Of a stretch of DNA of 30,009 nucleotides, positions 17,509-28,663 are shown one piece after another. A model generated the notes under the pieces. The model had not been told where the DNA came from. It saw nothing but the letters and a program-made list of their open reading frames with translations, and searched no databases. Source of the stretch: Pyropia haitanensis (Eukaryota > Rhodophyta > Bangiophyceae > Bangiales > Bangiaceae); contig SDUX01000160.1 in the NCBI GenBank assembly GCA_008729055.1, positions 1 through 30,009 on the forward strand. The letters run 5' to 3'. Position numbers and translations under genes: made by a program. Each line of letters begins with the position of its first letter. The stretch's first letter is position 1.

Positions 17509-20500
17509 GGGTGATGCCGCGCTGGCCCCACCTGCTACGGCCCGCCCCGGCCGCGGCGGCGGCGGCGGCGGCGGCGACGGCGGCTCCAGTCGATCGCGGG
17601 TTTCGGCGGGCACGGCAGACGCCCATCGGCGGTCTCCTCTGCGGGCGTCTCCGGTGTTGCTTCCCCCCCCTCCGCCGCGGAGTGCGCCTGGACGTCCTCA
17701 ACCGGCGGCTTCTGCAGGCGGTCCTCCTGCCGTTCCTGAGCGGGGAGGGGATTCTGGGGGGCTTCGGGGGGAGGAGGAGGAGGAGGAGGCGGACGCAGGC
17801 GGCGCCAATCGCAATGAAGACGGCGGGCGCACGCAAGCGCCGCCTACAACCCCTGCGCCGCAGCAACCGGCGTCTGCGGCGTCGGCTGCGGCTGCCTCTG
17901 GGGGCGCAGCCCGCGAGCGAGACGCGTCGGGCGGCGACCAGACTCGTGGCGCTGGCCCGCCTGCAGCGCCCGGGGGTCCGGAGGCGGCGCCGCGGCCGCC
18001 CTCGGCTCCTGGGGCGCAACGCCCAGCGGCTTCCGATGGCCCACTGGCCGGCGAAGTGGGCGACGCTGTCGGCCGTCGAGCGGCGGTCGCGCCAGGCGGC
18101 GCCGTTCCGCCCGCCGCTCCGGCCGACGCGCCCGCCGCGAACGCGGATCGGGACGCCCAGCGGGCTCCTGCTGCCGCTGAACCTCTGGTGGGAGGGGGCG
18201 ACGCGGGCGGCGGTGGAGAGGCGGAGGAGGGAGGTGGCGCCGATTCTCCGGGCCCCCCGGCTGCCGCGACGCCAGGTGAGGCGGACCGCGACGCCCAGCG
18301 GGCTCCCGCCGCCGCTCAACCACCGGCGGGAGGGGGCGAGGCGGGCGGCGGTGGAGAGGCGGAGGAGGGAGGTGGCGCCGATTCTCCGGGCCCCCCGCCT
18401 GCGGCGACGCCAGGGGAGGCGGACCGCGACGCCCAGCGGGCTCCCGCCGTCGCTCAACCACCGGCGGAAGGGGGCGAGGCGGGCGGTGGTGGAGAGGCGG
18501 AGGAGGGAGGTGGCGCCGATTCTCCGGGCCCCCCGCCTGCGGCGACGCCAGGGGAGGCGGACCGCGACGCCCAGCGGGCTCCCGCCGTCGCTCAACCACC
18601 GGCGGGAGGGGGCGAGGCGGGCGGTGGTGGAGAGGCGGAGGAGGGAGGTGGCGCCGATTCTCCGGGCCCCCCGCCTGCGGCGACGCCAGGGGAGGCGGAC
18701 CGCGACGCCCAGCGGGCTCCCGCCGTCGCTCAACCACCGGCGGGAGGGGGCGAGGCGGGCGGTGGTGGAGAGGCGGAGGAGGGAGGTGGCGCCGATTCTC
18801 CGGGCCCCCCGCCTGCGGCGACGCCAGGGGAGGCGGACCGCGACGCCCAGCGGGCTCCCGCCGCCGCTCAACCACCGGCGGGAGGGGGCGAGGCGGGCGG
18901 CGGTGGAGAGGCGGAGGAGGGAGGTGGCGCCGATTCTCCGGGCCCCCCGCCTGCGGCGACGCCAGGGGAGGCGGACCGCGACGCCCAGCGGGCTCCCGCT
19001 GCCGCTGCCCCTCGGGCGGGAGGAGGCGATGCGGGAGGCGGTCGCGACGCGGAGGAGGGAGGCGGGGCCGATCCGTCAAGTGCGCGGGGAGATGCGCCGC
19101 CCGCGGCTCGTGGTGGTGGGCGGGGGGGAGGGGACAACCAAGCGGCCTCTGCGCTCGGCGGCACCTCTGCGGCGGTGGCTGGCCCGGCAGGTGCCGCTCC
19201 CGGCGGTCCTTCTCGTCCGCCCGGGCAAGCTGCGGCCGGGTCTGCGCCTCGCCGTCCGCCTGCGGCCGTGGCTGGCTCGTCAGGCGCCGCACCTGAGAGG
19301 CGCCGCCGGCCAAAGCGCAAGCGTCGTCGTCGCGCGCGGTCTTCGGATGAGATTGAGCCGAGCCGGAAGCGGGCTCAGTCAAACCAGGACGACGACGGCA
19401 GCAGCAGTGAGGGTTCGGACGACGACGTGGCCGCCGGCGCCGCAGCTGCTCCCGCTGCGCCGGCTGCTGCCGTTGCTGCTGCAGGTGCACACCCGTCGCG
19501 GGCTTCGACAGTCCCGCAGGCGCCGGCCGAACGGGTGACGAGGTCAAGCCGTCGGCCAGTCAAGCGACGACTGAGCGCGCCAACATCCAGGCGGCAGAGC
19601 AAGCGCCCTCGGCGGGCAGGCAAGGCCGACGTCATGGCGGTTCCGCCGGTTTGTGAGAGTCGTCGGGCGGCGGCTGCGGAGAATCGGCGGTCGCTTGCCG
19701 AGCAGTTGTCGGCTGAAGACGACTGGTTAATGCCCGAGTTTGCTGAGCTCCTGCCCGACGAGCACCAGAGTCGTGACTTCCTTGACCGTCAAGACTGGGC
19801 TCACATCGACCTGCTGGCAAAGGAGTACCTACTGTCGACGGCGCTTCAGTGGATGCCGGACGACGCAATCGGGGGCGTCCTGTGCACTGGCCGTGGGGCC
19901 TTGACCACGTCGGCAGAGTCGGTCGAAACCCGTGCCGCCCACCTTGTCGTCAAGATGGCTTGTCTGCCGCTGGCCACCCAGCTTGTCGAGCGTGGGTGGG
20001 TCATCCTCAAGGGGGCTGCTCGCGTGTCGGGAGACAGGGCTGCCGAGGACGGCGCCGTCGACGCGGCCGTAGACGCCGCCGCCGGCAACGCAGTCGACGT
20101 TGTCCTCACGAGTGCGCTCAACCGCTGGCCTGGGGAGCAGCACATGGCGGCAGTCGCCGCTCGCGAAGGGACGGATGCAGCTCAAGACCCCTCGGGCTGG
20201 TCTTATATCATCAACTGCGCCGACCCGGAAGAAGGGGCAAGCGAGACGCGCGCTGGCCAAGGGCGGCTGATGTATCGGTTGGATGCGGTCCGCAGCAGCG
20301 ATGACGACCAGGAGCAGTCGGTGTTCAAGGCCAAGCTGGTGGTCGACGCGTCGCTGGCGGCGCTCTCCCACTACGTGCTCAAGGCGGTGGCTGCGGTGGA
20401 GGGCCGGCCCAAGGCGCCTGTCCAGCAGCGCGCGCCCGCGATGGGGTCGCGCATCCTTTTGACGACCGATCAAGCCAAGCGGCAGTCCCCTCACGTCGAC

Positions 20501-21433
20501 TTTGCCATCCTTCTCGATTCAGACGAGGACGGTCGCGACGTGGACTCGCCTGCCGTCGGCGACGGCCGCCGCGGTGGCGGGCGTGCTCAGCCTGGTCCTT
20601 CTGGCGCTGCTGCAGACGCCTCTGACGATGAGGTGCAATTTGTTTCGCACACCACGTACAAGATGCCGCCCGCAAAGAGCTTCTTCGTCATGTCGTCTGG
20701 GGCGGACGGCTTTGTGCTTGTTGTGTGGCCAGGCAGCGTGCTGGTCGCTCGTCGGCTGGAGGAAGGGGACCAGTCCAAGCGGGTCGTTTTGCCCGAGATA
20801 CTGGTCGTCCCGCCCAACTCGGCTGTCATCTTGCGCGCCGACTTGGTCCACGCCGGTGCTGGAGCCGAAGACGACCGAGTGCGGCTGTCTGGGGTGGCAC
20901 CCGCCGAGATCAAGTACAAGCGCAGCGTCCGGACGCACATGTACTTGACGCATCCGGACCACACCGTCCAAGACCGCGTCTTCCTCGTCGACCCGGACGT
21001 CTTTGTGACGGACGAAGCGGCAGCGCGGCGCCAAGGCGTCGCAGATGCCGAGGCCGGTCTGGGTTCTGCCCGAATGGCCAAGCGGCCTCCTGACGAGGAC
21101 AGGACGCCTTCACCCAGTTCGCGGTCGCCTCCCCGCCAAGACGACACCTCCCATCTTCCGCGGACTGACGCGGAGCAGCCGGCCGAGGCGACGTCTCCAC
21201 GGGTGCCTCCTGGGGGGGCTGCCGAACCTCCTGCGGCCCCTCCCGAGATGCTGGATCCCAACCCACCGCCGGTTGTGGAAGAAGAAGGCAGTTCTGTGGC
21301 GCCCTCCCCGCCGCAACCTCCGACTACGTTGGAAGAGTTGCCTGAAGAAATGCCCGCCGATGAGTACAACCCGACGACACCTGACGACTATTTCTACGAA
21401 GACTTGGGCGACATGGACGGGCGGTTTGAGTAG
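16651..21433 (+). CDS. gene 1, 3' part: helical domain, repeat region and probable 2OG-Fe(II) dioxygenase
   Basis: This is the continuation of the gene broken at 9280. Joining 9280 to 16651 keeps the frame, and 6414-9280 plus 16651-21433 is 7650 bases, exactly 2550 codons. The first 630 bases complete the helical domain begun before the element. Then come disordered Ala/Gly/Pro-rich sequence, a 46-residue tandem repeat (18143-19080), a basic patch near 19300, and a folded C-terminal region (about 19640-21040). That region has His-x-Asp at 20492-20500, a distal His at 20849 after a Pro-Pro-Asn-Ser turn, and an Arg-Thr-His-Met-Tyr strand at 20930. This is the H-x-D...H...R pattern of 2-oxoglutarate/Fe(II) dioxygenases, which oxidise bases, proteins or small molecules. 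The assignment rests on motif and fold order only. The tail is acidic and Pro-rich. There is no good start of its own; the open frame before 16646 is LTR sequence. Confidence 0.8.
17478..17510 (+). repeat. (CTG)n/(GCT)n microsatellite in gene 1
   Basis: About eleven CTG triplets; in the gene 1 frame they encode poly-Ala. Confidence 0.85.
18143..19080 (+). repeat. 138-bp in-frame tandem repeat (46 residues, about 6.5 copies) inside gene 1
   Basis: The landmark GCGGACCGCGACGCCCAGCG (first copy slightly changed) starts at 18143, 18281, 18419, 18557, 18695, 18833 and 18971, always 138 bases apart. Each unit encodes an Ala/Gly/Pro/Glu-rich 46-residue block. Central copies are almost identical and the outer ones are more diverged, the usual result of unequal crossing-over. 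The repeat is open in several frames on both strands, which creates long false reading frames here. Confidence 0.95.
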
Positions 21434-21489
21434 ATCCATCGAGGGAGATTGCGTCTCGCTTCATCTTTGTTCTTTTTCTGGATGTGTCG

Positions 21490-23145
21490 AGGTCTCTTCC
21501 GTAGTACTACGGAAGTGTCATGGAATGTTCAATGAGTCGGAGTTCTTTTGTGTTCGCCAAGTATCCTTGTACTTGCCAATTTCGGACATATTTGGCCCCC
21601 CCCAGTTGGTCCGACGGCGACTGACCCAGCGGGCGAGTTCCGTAGTACTACGGAAGCGCCATGGAATTTTCATGCAGTCGGGGTCATTGTGTCTTGGCCA
21701 AGTATCCATGTATTTGCAAGTGTCGCACAGAGTTACATCCCAATTTGGTCCAAGGGCCACCTGCCCGGCGGTCGAGTTCCGTAGTACTACGGAACAGCCT
21801 TACAGCTGGTGGTCTCGGCCCACGCATCCGTGGTGATGTCTGTCGGCAGCAAATTTGTAGAAGAGGGATGACGGCATGATTTCGAGCCGCGGCAGGCTCG
21901 CGCTGTCGAGGTGGCTTCCGTAGTACTACGGAAGCGCCATGGATTTTGTATCCAGTCGAGGTCATTGTGTCGTGGCCAAGTATCGGTGTATTTGCAATTG
22001 TCGCTAAGACTTATTTCCCAATTCGGTCCAAGGGCCACCTGCCCGGCGGTCGAGTTCCGTAGTACTACGCAACAGCCTTACAGCTGGTGGTCTCGGCCCA
22101 CGCATCCGTGGTGATGTCTGTCGGCAGCAAATTTGTAGAAGAGGGATGACGGCATGATTTCGAGCCGCGGCAGGCTCGCGCTGTCGAGGTGGCTTCCGTA
22201 GTACTACGGAAGCGCCATGGATTTTGTATCCAGTCGAGGTCATTGTGTCGTGGCCAAGTATCGGTGTATTTGCAATTGTCGCTAAGACTTATTTCCCAAT
22301 TCGGTCCAAGGGCCACCTGCCCGGCGGTCGAGTTCCGTAGTACTACGCAACAGCCTTACAGCTGGTGGTCTCGGCCCACGCATCCGTGGTGATGTCTGTC
22401 GGCAGCAAATTTGTAGAAGAGGGATGACGGCATGATTTCGAGCCGCGGCAGGCTCGCGCTGTCGAGGTGGCTTCCGTAGTACTACGGAAGCGCCATGGAT
22501 TTTGTATCCAGTCGAGGTCATTGTGTCGTGGCCAAGTATCGGTGCATTTGCAATTGTCGCAAAGACTTATTTCCCAATTCGGTCCAAGGGCCACCTGCCC
22601 GGCGGTCGAGTTCCGTAGTACTACGCAACAGTCTTACAGCTGGTGGTCTCGGCCCACGCATCCGTGGTGATGTCTGTCGGCAGCAAATTTGTAGAAGAGG
22701 GAAGACGGCATGATTTCGAGCCGCGGCAGTCTCGCGGACGTGTTGAAGTCCCTTTTAGTCGGCCAAGTATGGGTGTACGTGCAATCTTCGCATGAACGTT
22801 GGTCTCACTTTGGGCACTAGGCCACCCACGCAGCGGGCGAGTTCTGATCTACTACTATGGATGTGCCCTCACCCCGGTTGTAATGGCTGGTGCGTCTTTG
22901 GGCATGTCTGTCAGCAGAGAATATGTGGGAGGGCGATGAGGGTGTGATTTCGAGCCGCAGCGATGGTGTGTCGGCCAGGTCGCTTCCGTAGTACTACGGA
23001 AGCGCCATGGAATTTTCAGCAAATCGGGGTCACAGTAATGTTGTCAAATACCATTGTAGTTGTAAGTAGTTGCTGTATTCCGGTCCCAAATTGGTCCCAG
23101 TGCCACCCATGCAGTCGGCGGGTTCCGTAGTACTACGGAACCCCG
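21490..23145. repeat. array of 18-bp palindromes at 139-bp spacing, with alternating A and B spacers
   Basis: Palindrome copies start at 21497, 21638, 21777, 21916, 22055, 22194, 22333, 22472, 22611, 22984 and 23123, with a degenerate one at 22845. The usual step is 139 bases (141 for the first). The spacers between palindromes are of two kinds, in the order A A B A B A B A B A B A. From 21777 to 22610 an A+B pair is repeated three times as a 278-bp higher-order unit with few changes. The copies at 22055, 22333 and 22611 share one base change (CGCAA for CGGAA); the copy at 21777 does not. The palindrome between the last amplified B and the next A (about 22740) is missing. The copy at 23123 extends to a 24-bp dyad (23120-23143). 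The array fills the gap between gene 1 and gene 2, and frames in it show no protein features. Confidence 0.95.
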
Positions 23146-23264
23146 ACGCACCCGTCTGTCTGTCGCCGTCAGTTTTGATCCGAATCCGTGAGATGTGAAA
23201 TAGTATGCATTCATTTAACGACCCGTATTCGTAACGTGTGCGCGTTTTTTGGCGGCGGAATGTC

Positions 23265-23271
23265 TATTTAA
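23265..23271 (+). promoter_or_regulatory. TATA-like element upstream of gene 2
   Basis: TATTTAA about 145 bases before the ATG of gene 2 and about 125 bases after the last palindrome. Position and sequence fit a core promoter. The frame of gene 2 is open through here, but only to a GTG at 23238. Confidence 0.45.
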
Positions 23272-23414
23272 TCGGTGCCTCCGCGTCGCAATTGTCACGT
23301 GTGTGGAGAGAGGACGCTCGTCGTGTACTCTCACGATTTCAGCCCAAGTCACCCGTGTCCTCGTCCGTAATCAACCGGACAGTATTCGCCGTGTCTCTCT
23401 GCGTGCCTGCGGGG

Positions 23415-24889
23415 ATGCAAGCGTCGGCGTTGATCGACCGAGTTACGGAGCAGTCGCAGGTGGTCTGCAATGCAGTCCGGGATGCAGCCGCGGCATCCCC
23501 AGCTCAGTTTTATCCTGCCGGTGTCGTGTGCGCGTGTCTTGCCGATCTTCGGGACTTGCTCGTCACTTCCTCGTGGTTCGCACTTCGTGCTCGAGGCGAT
23601 TCTGCTGGTGTAGAGCCGTCTGTGGACTTGTCCGACGTGCGGTGGACGGAGATGGTCAAGTGGACGGTGACCCATTGCCGGAATCTTCCCGGGCAGCCTC
23701 GGACACCGCACGGTGTCAGCACACGCGTGATTGGCGTGACGGCGAATGGTGTGGAGCTAAGACTCACCCCATTGACGGCGTGGATGGACGACCCTGTTGC
23801 GGAGCGAATCTACGCCGCCGTGTGGCGACTCAAGCCTTTTGTTGCCGCCAGTGGCCGTCTGCTGGGTACGCCTGGCAGCCACGTCGTTTTGGCGTTGACG
23901 CCTTCTCCAGACGTGTCGGACAGCGCAGGCGGCGCTGCTGAACAAGTCGTGACCAAGGTGCGTGTGCAGCAGCGGCAACATCCTCTGGACGTGAGGGCGT
24001 GGCAAGTGGTTCTTGCCGTTACCGGGCAGCAGCGGCGCTTGCAAGAATTGTGCAGCGTTGTTTCATCGCATCTGAACTGTCTTCGGGGCGGTGGGGGCTG
24101 TGCTGCGTCTGTGGTTCGATCGTCTGGTGAAGCAGCTGGCGTGCCTTTCGCGGCACCCGTCGTTCGGTCAGCCGAAGCAGATCTTGCGCTCGTCGTACCG
24201 GCTGTGCGCATTCCGGACGACATTTTCATGGCAGTCGTCATTGGAGGAGGAGTTGCCGGTACTACCCTGCGGGCGGAGCAACCTCTTCCGGCCCATTCTT
24301 GGAGCGATGAAGCTGTTCGTTTGGCCACTACGGGCGCGACATCGTTTGAGATTGTTCTTTGGCTGTCGCTAACTCGGTTGGTGGTAGCAGCGTCGTCGCG
24401 AGGGCTCCCCTCCGGATCAACCAAATCGCGGCCCGACGCGCGTAACACACCGACGGCTGTCAGCGCACATGCTGTGGCGTCGGAGCAGGTGCTGTCGGCC
24501 GCTGCAATGATCCGAGATGTGGTGCGCTCCGTTATCAGCGGGTGGGACGCGCTTGCGCGGGATGCTGGCTTTGCAACCGTCGAGGCTATGGTCGGTCCGT
24601 ACCTTGTTTGGAGTGCCCGCTCGTGCGCGTACGCGGCACTCGCTCGACCTCTCGACCGACTGGCGTTTGCCGCTCGCCATTTGGAGTGGGACCTGTACCA
24701 CTCGTGTGGTATTCCTGTGAGTGGTGCCGCGGTGTGGGATTCGGAGCGCGTGAGCGAGGCGGTTGTCAAGCGGAGCTGTCTGGCCGACGAGCAACTTCGG
24801 CAGGTTGCTCACGGACTGCTTGAGCATCTGCACTCGTGCACGTCCGTCGAGAATCTGGCCGAGCTCGTCCGCGAAGGGAGACGTCAGAC

Positions 24890-24939
<50 letters not shown>

Positions 24940-25546
24940 GGGTACGCGGACAGGGCTCAGTGGCGGAATCGAGTGGCGCTCGTGCTGGAGCGGCAGCAGG
25001 TTCCGGCTTGGCGGTGGCGGAATCGCAGCTGTCTAGCACCGGCAAGCGGCCTGTGCAACGTTTGGGTGCGTTGACGGTTAGTCGGTACCGGCCACCGGCG
25101 TGGAGTGGTGAAGCAGGGACGGTCCCCCGGGTGCTCCGGAATGTGAGGCTTGGGCTCACTGCCTTCACTGTCGACGGCGGCCGAAAAGCGGCGCTGCTGT
25201 CGGCGCCTGCGTTGGCGCCGTCGCTGTCGGGAGCGGCGGCGGCAACTACGCAACAAGTTGGCAGTCTTCGTGCCGGCTCTGATCCCGCCGCCAGACGCAG
25301 TTCTCCGAGCGTGACCGCCACCGGCCGCCAATCCTCCCGGCATGCTGGCGACCGCCCATCGCGTGCTCGGGCGGCGGCGCCTATGACCGAGTCGGTCGCT
25401 ATCCGCCACGTGCGACGGGTTCTGGACTCTGTCGTTCGCACTTATGTGTGTCGCTTTGAGCAGTTGCTCTATGTGCACGACGCGCACAACGATGCGGGGA
25501 TGGGTCAGCGGACCGGCAGTGAAAGGAGCAGCAGCAGCGGCAGCAC

Positions 25547-25577
<31 letters not shown>

Positions 25578-28115
25578 AGTCTGTCAAGCAGCGGGAGCGA
25601 TGGTGCCCGTGGCGGCCACACTGACAGCGGCAGTCAGAGCCGCACCGGTCGCTACAGGGGCAACGACGGCAGTGGCAGCAGCGGCACTGTCCGTCCTCGT
25701 TTGAGTCGTAGGCCATCATCCGCAGGCGCAGGAGCAGCTGCCGCAGCAATCGGGGGCACCCTGGGCATCGCGCAGCCGCTCGTCGGGCGAGTTCAACTGG
25801 TGCTGACCGACCCTCCGTACAACATCCGCCGACTGAGTGGTAAGGAGTGGTCCGACCACGACACGCTGTCTGACGTGGACATGCGCATGTGCGTCGACCT
25901 CTTTCGTTCGCTGCTTCGTCCGGGCGGGCACTTGCTGCTGTTTTGCTCACCTGAGCAGCACCCGGTGTGGGTGAATCTTCTTCGCGCGTGTATGGACATG
26001 GACGGGCGTCATCCAGCGGGCGGCTTGGACGACGAAGAGGAATCACAGCGTTCGGGCAAGCGGCGCCGTGGGGCGGCGGGCAAGCGGTCGTCCCTGTCGG
26101 GCGTTGCGTCGTTCCACGTGGATTCGGCTCCCCTCCTCATCGTCAAGGACCCGCACGCTTTTACTCCTCAGCGGCGGAGCTCGACCAACCTGTCACGCAA
26201 GGTCGAGTATGTTCTACACGCGACTCGAACGGGCGCGACTGCGCAAGACGCGTACGAAAGCGTCAACTACCGGACATTCAACTCTGTGCCGTCGCGCTTT
26301 CCTGCTCATCTCAACGTCATTGACAATGTACGGCCGCCCCTGTATCACGAAGTGGTTCGGCGAGAAGGCCACGATGGTGACAAGCGCACCCGCAAGTGGA
26401 TGCGGCCCGAGCAAAAGTCGTTGGCGCTGATTGAGGAGCTCATCCAACGTTTCAGTCAACCTCGAGACCTTGTCGTTGATCCGTTTTCGGGCACCTGCGT
26501 GACGGCGCTGGCCAGTCTCAGCATTCCCATGGGTCAGTACCGTCTGGCGGTATGCTGTGATGCAGACGCTGCTGTCATCGAGTCGTCGGCTCCTCGACTA
26601 CGTCGGGCTGTCGTGGATCAGCTCCGCATTGGTAACTTTTGCGGGTTGGCCAAAGACTCGGAGGAGGCAACTGTGTGGGCAGAAGCGGCCCACTTATTGG
26701 CTGTGCTCGGACAGGATGGGAGCAGTGACGGCGGTGGCAGTCGTGAGGGCGGTGGTGGCACGAGCGTCGCCGGTGTAGGGCGCCGCCCAGCAGCATCCCC
26801 CGAGGTGACCGTCGTCGGCAAAGCTGTGTCTACAGCAGTTGGCAGCCGCGGTGATGGGTCAACTTCTGTTGCAGGCGTGGCCAGCACAAATGTAGTTGGT
26901 GCGGCGGCGGCGGCAAGTTCTCCATCCATGGGCTGTGTGGAGTCTGCTGCCGGTGCGGATGGGCGACTCGGGCCGCTTTTTGACTTTGCACCTGCGGTTG
27001 TAGACTACGAGCGCGACTGGGCGGGGCCACCCGGGTTGCCCTGCCATTCGGCACTACCATCGGGGCTCGTGCGCTTGTTGGCCTCGCGGTGGGCTGCTGT
27101 TGCAGACGAGGGCCGCGCTGGACGGCACTCGCACCCGTCGGCGCCAGCGTCGGGCCGTGTTGTTGCGGCGCAGGTGTTGGGGCTGGACGGCGTCGGTTTG
27201 GGTGACTGGCCGGCGCCGATGCAGGCCGCATGGGGCATAGAAGATGCCATTGCCTTGCGCGGCTTTGAGGCGGCCCGTTTGGGCTTGTACGTAGCCCGCA
27301 GCACGCTCGCCGGTGGCACCGCTGGCGTTGGTGTGTTTGCGGCGCGGCGGATCGAGCAAGGGGCTGTCGTCGCACCGTACTTTGGGGCGATTGTGTACCA
27401 AGACTTGGCTGCCAAGCGCACCAAGACTGTTCGGTACGCGTCCAAGGTGCTTGGCTCCCACGCGCCCACAGCGCAAGACTTTACCGAGCGTGCCCTCGAG
27501 GTGCTCGTATCTCCTCCGGTGCCGACCGGAGGCGGTGGAGTCGGCGGTCAAAGCTCAGCGGCAGCAGCAGCGGGCTCTTTGCGGCAGACCGGGCAAGACG
27601 CGTTTCGGTTTGAGCGGACATCGGATGGTGTCGTCCGCGTATGGATTGTGGCTTCCCCCGTGTGTGTGGCGGGTCTCGTCAATGACCCGAGGTCTATCGG
27701 CTTGGTCGACGAGGCGGCGAGTGACTCTGCGCGGTCACAGGGTGCCGCGCATGTGGGCGACGCCAGTCGTGGCAAAGCTGTCGCAGGTGGCGCTGGCGTC
27801 GGTGGATCCGGGGCAACGGCACATCCGCTCGAGGTGTCTACCGCGGCTGCATTGGACGGGCCGAATGTGTCTTTTGAAGTGGACAATGTCCGCGCGTCAA
27901 GGCTGTTGGATGAAGAATTTGATCTGAGTGTGCAAAGCCTCATCGATCCAAACGCTGTGCGGGTGGTGGCGAAGCGCGATATTGAGGTCGGGGAGGAACT
28001 TCTCGTCGACTATGGGCGAGCGTACGTGTTTGTGGGTCAAGGTGCAGATCGTGGGAATGAGCGGCAATTGACCAGTCGGTCAACTCCGCATACGTTCACG
28101 GCCATCCCCGAGTGA
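23415..28115 (+). CDS. gene 2: DNA adenine methyltransferase-SET domain fusion protein
   Basis: 1566 residues from the first in-frame ATG (23415). Residues 1-480 are natural, mixed sequence without a domain I recognise. Poly-Ala (about 493-507) and Gly/Ser-rich linkers follow. A beta-class DNA methyltransferase lies at about 790-1070: the catalytic Asp-Pro-Pro-Tyr is at 799-802 and the AdoMet-binding Asp-Pro-Phe-Ser-Gly-Thr at 1022-1027. Motif IV thus comes before motif I, as in CcrM/HinfI enzymes. DPPY rather than SPPY favours N6-adenine over N4-cytosine. After a Gly/Ser linker, a SET domain spans about 1290-1540. It has Gly-Val-Gly-Val-Phe at 1304-1308, Asn-Asp-Pro-Arg at 1423, Pro-Asn at 1483-1484 after a 60-residue Gly/Ala insertion, and the terminal Asp-Tyr-Gly at 1532-1534. 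A nuclear enzyme that marks both DNA and protein is inferred. Confidence 0.88.
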
Positions 28116-28660
28116 AATGGGTGTGACGCGGAGCATTGGGATGAAGGTTGGAATGGGGTAAATGTGTTTGCAAACTACGGTCTCCATTGTTGGCGTTGAT
28201 TTGTAATGATACATTGTCTTTGTGAAACAGTACACAGGGCCATTACCACACGAATTTGGTATTTCGCAGCGCGAAACGTCGTAGCGTAGTTGACAAATCA
28301 CTCGTTGATGGGGTTGGAGAAGTCCCGAGATCGAATATTTCCAGAGCAATTCTTGCATTTAATTGTTCACATTTGCATCAGAAAACACAATAAACTTGGT
28401 CAAATGTTCTCTTACATACTCATGCTCCCAATTTCATTGGAACTGTTTTGGCCTCGTTCATTTGATGCAAAAAATTGCTGTAGTGCCACACAGGTGTCCC
28501 GGCTCCTTCTGGAAGAAAGTAGCCCCCCCTAGAACACACGGCAACACGAAGAATTGCAGCCGTCGGTGTCGAGGTGTGGACGGGAGGGAGGGTGGGTGGC
28601 GGGAGTGATGGGTGGTGTGGTGCGAGGAGGGGAGTGTGTTGGGTTCGCGTGGATCGTGGG
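28116..28660. other. 3' flank of gene 2, AT-richer, no gene seen
   Basis: AT-rich compared with the rest of the window. An AATAAA lies at 28389-28394, a possible but distant polyadenylation signal for gene 2. The last 100 bases become strongly G-rich on the plus strand, leading into the telomere-like array. Short frames on both strands look random. Confidence 0.6.
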
Positions 28661-28663
28661 AAG

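Noticed and set aside
16160..18871. Minus-strand open frame of 903 codons across the right LTR and gene 1.
   Set aside because: It runs antisense through LTR sequence and the 138-bp repeat and has no domains; it is a repeat and GC artefact.
17277..19538. Second plus-strand frame of 753 codons inside gene 1.
   Set aside because: Arg/Pro-rich shadow of the real frame; the real frame continues to the dioxygenase region and this one ends before it.
21490..22730. Possible CRISPR array, because of regularly spaced short palindromic repeats.
   Set aside because: Spacers of about 121 bp are themselves repeated (A and B types), there are no cas genes, and the genome is eukaryotic.
4075..23143. Gene 1 plus its flanking palindromes as one large DNA transposon.
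   Set aside because: The palindromes read the same in both directions, so they cannot be shown to be terminal inverted repeats; I found no transposase and no target duplication at the outer edges.
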